This document shows positions 62,527 to 64,000 of a stretch of 64,000 nt of DNA, piece after piece. The position numbers and the translations under genes were made by a program. This DNA is from Gari tellinella (taxonomy: Eukaryota; Mollusca; Bivalvia; Cardiida; Psammobiidae). Every line of letters starts with the position of its first letter. The first letter of the stretch is position 1. The notes beneath the pieces are model-generated. The model had not been told where the DNA came from and searched no databases. It was given only the letters and a program-made list of their open reading frames with translations. The DNA lies in the NCBI GenBank assembly GCA_922989275.2, contig OV277860.1, positions 45,516,400 through 45,580,399 on the forward strand. The letters are read 5' to 3'.

Positions 62527-64000
62527 CCAATATCCTCTTTAGTGAGCAATAGAATAATTAAAGCTAAAACCATTCCAATGATAGCTTATTTTCGGCGTTT
62601 AAACATATATTTATACATGTATATTACCACCCAGAAAAGACTATCGGAGTATAATTGGTTGACTATCCGGGTGATGCGCGACCAATTGTATTGAATAAAA
62701 AAAGGATCACGTTCGTTCATCGTCTTTATTTTTTCTGTCGATTCTAACACGGAAAGTATCGCATTTCTGAACAAATTGTTATCAAATAATTAGCATCAGA
62801 CGCGGCAAAATCCAGTTCTCCACTTTACAACATATCAATTGTGCATTATTCGTATTCTTAAGATATTACATATAGGATCTTACATGAGTGTTCATGGTTT
62901 ATAGGATTTATAAAACGAGTCTTTTAGAAAATGTTAAAAACTAGGCTTGCCGAGTTTTTATCGTTAACTTAAAGGCGAAAAACAACCCTGTAATGTTTTT
63001 TGTCCATCTCGATAATCTTTATCACATAATTTGCGGTCTGAAAAAGTAGTTCCGATGTTACTAGCGATTTATTCAGAATAAATATAGGGAGCAAACATTT
63101 TCTGTCCCTTCCAATCTATAGCCTCTCTATTGCCAACAGAAATGTCGTTTGACGCCATATTTGTATATACATTTTAAAAGCGCGTTAAAATACACACTTA
63201 GTAAGACACCCTCATTTGCATGGTTAAACCACCAGTTATATACGAGAACTAAACAATGAGTGCTATTCACCGCTCGCACCGTAGGTGTATTGTTTGTGTT
63301 GCGTTTCCTGCTTGAGTCTTTCGTATTTATATGTAATAAATAATTATATATATAGATCATGTGAAGTATAACTCATCATTTGAATTTTTCTTGGGTTCAA
63401 GGTTTAAAAAGACAAGGCTGCAGAAAGGGGAGTATTTGAAGAATTAAAATCTATATTTCTGCATTAAACCCGATGATGTCACAACTTATTAGACCCGTCT
63501 CTTCGAGACGATTCTAATAAGTAGTAATTTTACACCATATAATTTAGTGTTTTGAATTCGTTCTTTTTACTCGCTCTTATCTAGGGCGATGTGCTTATTT
63601 ATATATTGCGGAGAGGAATGTGACAACATACGCTCAAGGCCACAGCTAACGCAACACTTTCTATGCAAAATATGATTTGAGTGTTCGTTGACGGAATTCG
63701 TTCCAATCTGAAACACGTATAAAACAATATATCATAAATACATGGTGGAAATTTGTTTTCAATCGATTAGCAAATAAATGTCAAACATAACAAGTAAAAC
63801 TGTCACAGAGGAAGTAAAATTCACAAAATCAAGTAAATACGCCAATTCTAAATTGAACAATTTCAAAAGTCACCATCAAATCCATAATAACAATCCTCGC
63901 TTGGTAAATCAACGGTAACAATTTCATAGCACAACTCTGTCTAATACCTGGTGTGTCCACCTCTGGTTCTTATGACCTGCAGAAACCTCTGTCAGAACGT
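62527..64000. other. no gene recognised; a hairpin and a dispersed phrase
   Basis: CTTATTAGACCCGTCTCTTC…GAGACGATTCTAATAAG (63485-63521) is a clean hairpin. GGTGTATTGTTTGTGTTGCG (63285) with CGTTTCCTGCTTGAGT repeats text at 15667-15716. No downstream exon of the receptor-like gene was found. Confidence 0.5.

Overview
This 64-kb window looks like gene-poor, repeat-dense DNA of a eukaryote, most likely a mollusc and plausibly a bivalve. That is an inference from the LINE families, the AT-rich spacers, the many MITEs and the receptor-like ectodomain. No bacterial operon, rRNA gene, confident tRNA gene or CRISPR array is visible. Most of the sequence is transposable elements, their relics and tandem repeats.

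Layout. 1-3704: minus-strand Ty3/gypsy element (5' LTR, tRNA-Leu-type primer site, gag, protease, start of reverse transcriptase, cut by the window edge). 3705-7920: short tandem repeat split by a minus-strand LINE with an intact 1141-codon ORF (2A-like motif, PHD finger, endonuclease, reverse transcriptase). 8.4-12.6 kb: non-coding DNA bracketed by inverted decamer minisatellites. 13.4-15.5 kb: decayed plus-strand LINE. 15.5-17.3 kb: GT microsatellite, 90-96-bp minisatellite, 367-bp tandem array. 18-24.5 kb: many MITEs with palindromic cores, one of them breaking a carboxylesterase-like exon. 24.5-27.1 kb: 164-bp TCGA-rich satellite. 30-37 kb: a 294-bp tandem duplication, MITEs, an L1/Tx1-like relic and a LINE nested inside a MITE. 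37-40 kb: scattered minus-strand hAT transposase. 42-45.8 kb: GTTGGCCCAAC minisatellite, TTAA-flanked MITEs and a tRNA-derived SINE. 46-57.5 kb: 155-bp, about 145-bp and 188-bp tandem arrays, a chain of exon-like segments with an SGNH-hydrolase-like end, a Tc1/mariner relic and an 847-bp TIR element. 58.2-59.3 kb: recent 5'-truncated LINE with a target-site duplication. 60.7-62.0 kb: the one convincing host exon, a secreted or membrane-anchored, Ser/Thr- and Cys-rich ectodomain ending at a splice donor.

The most unusual pattern is modular. A 65-67-bp, almost loop-free palindrome recurs at more than a dozen places, inside MITEs with unrelated termini and different target duplications (two TA-type families and a TTAA-type family). 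Its paired arm positions have changed together. A second palindrome of about 95 bp does the same in another pair of MITE classes. I treat these palindromes as candidate independent modules or structure-maintained elements.
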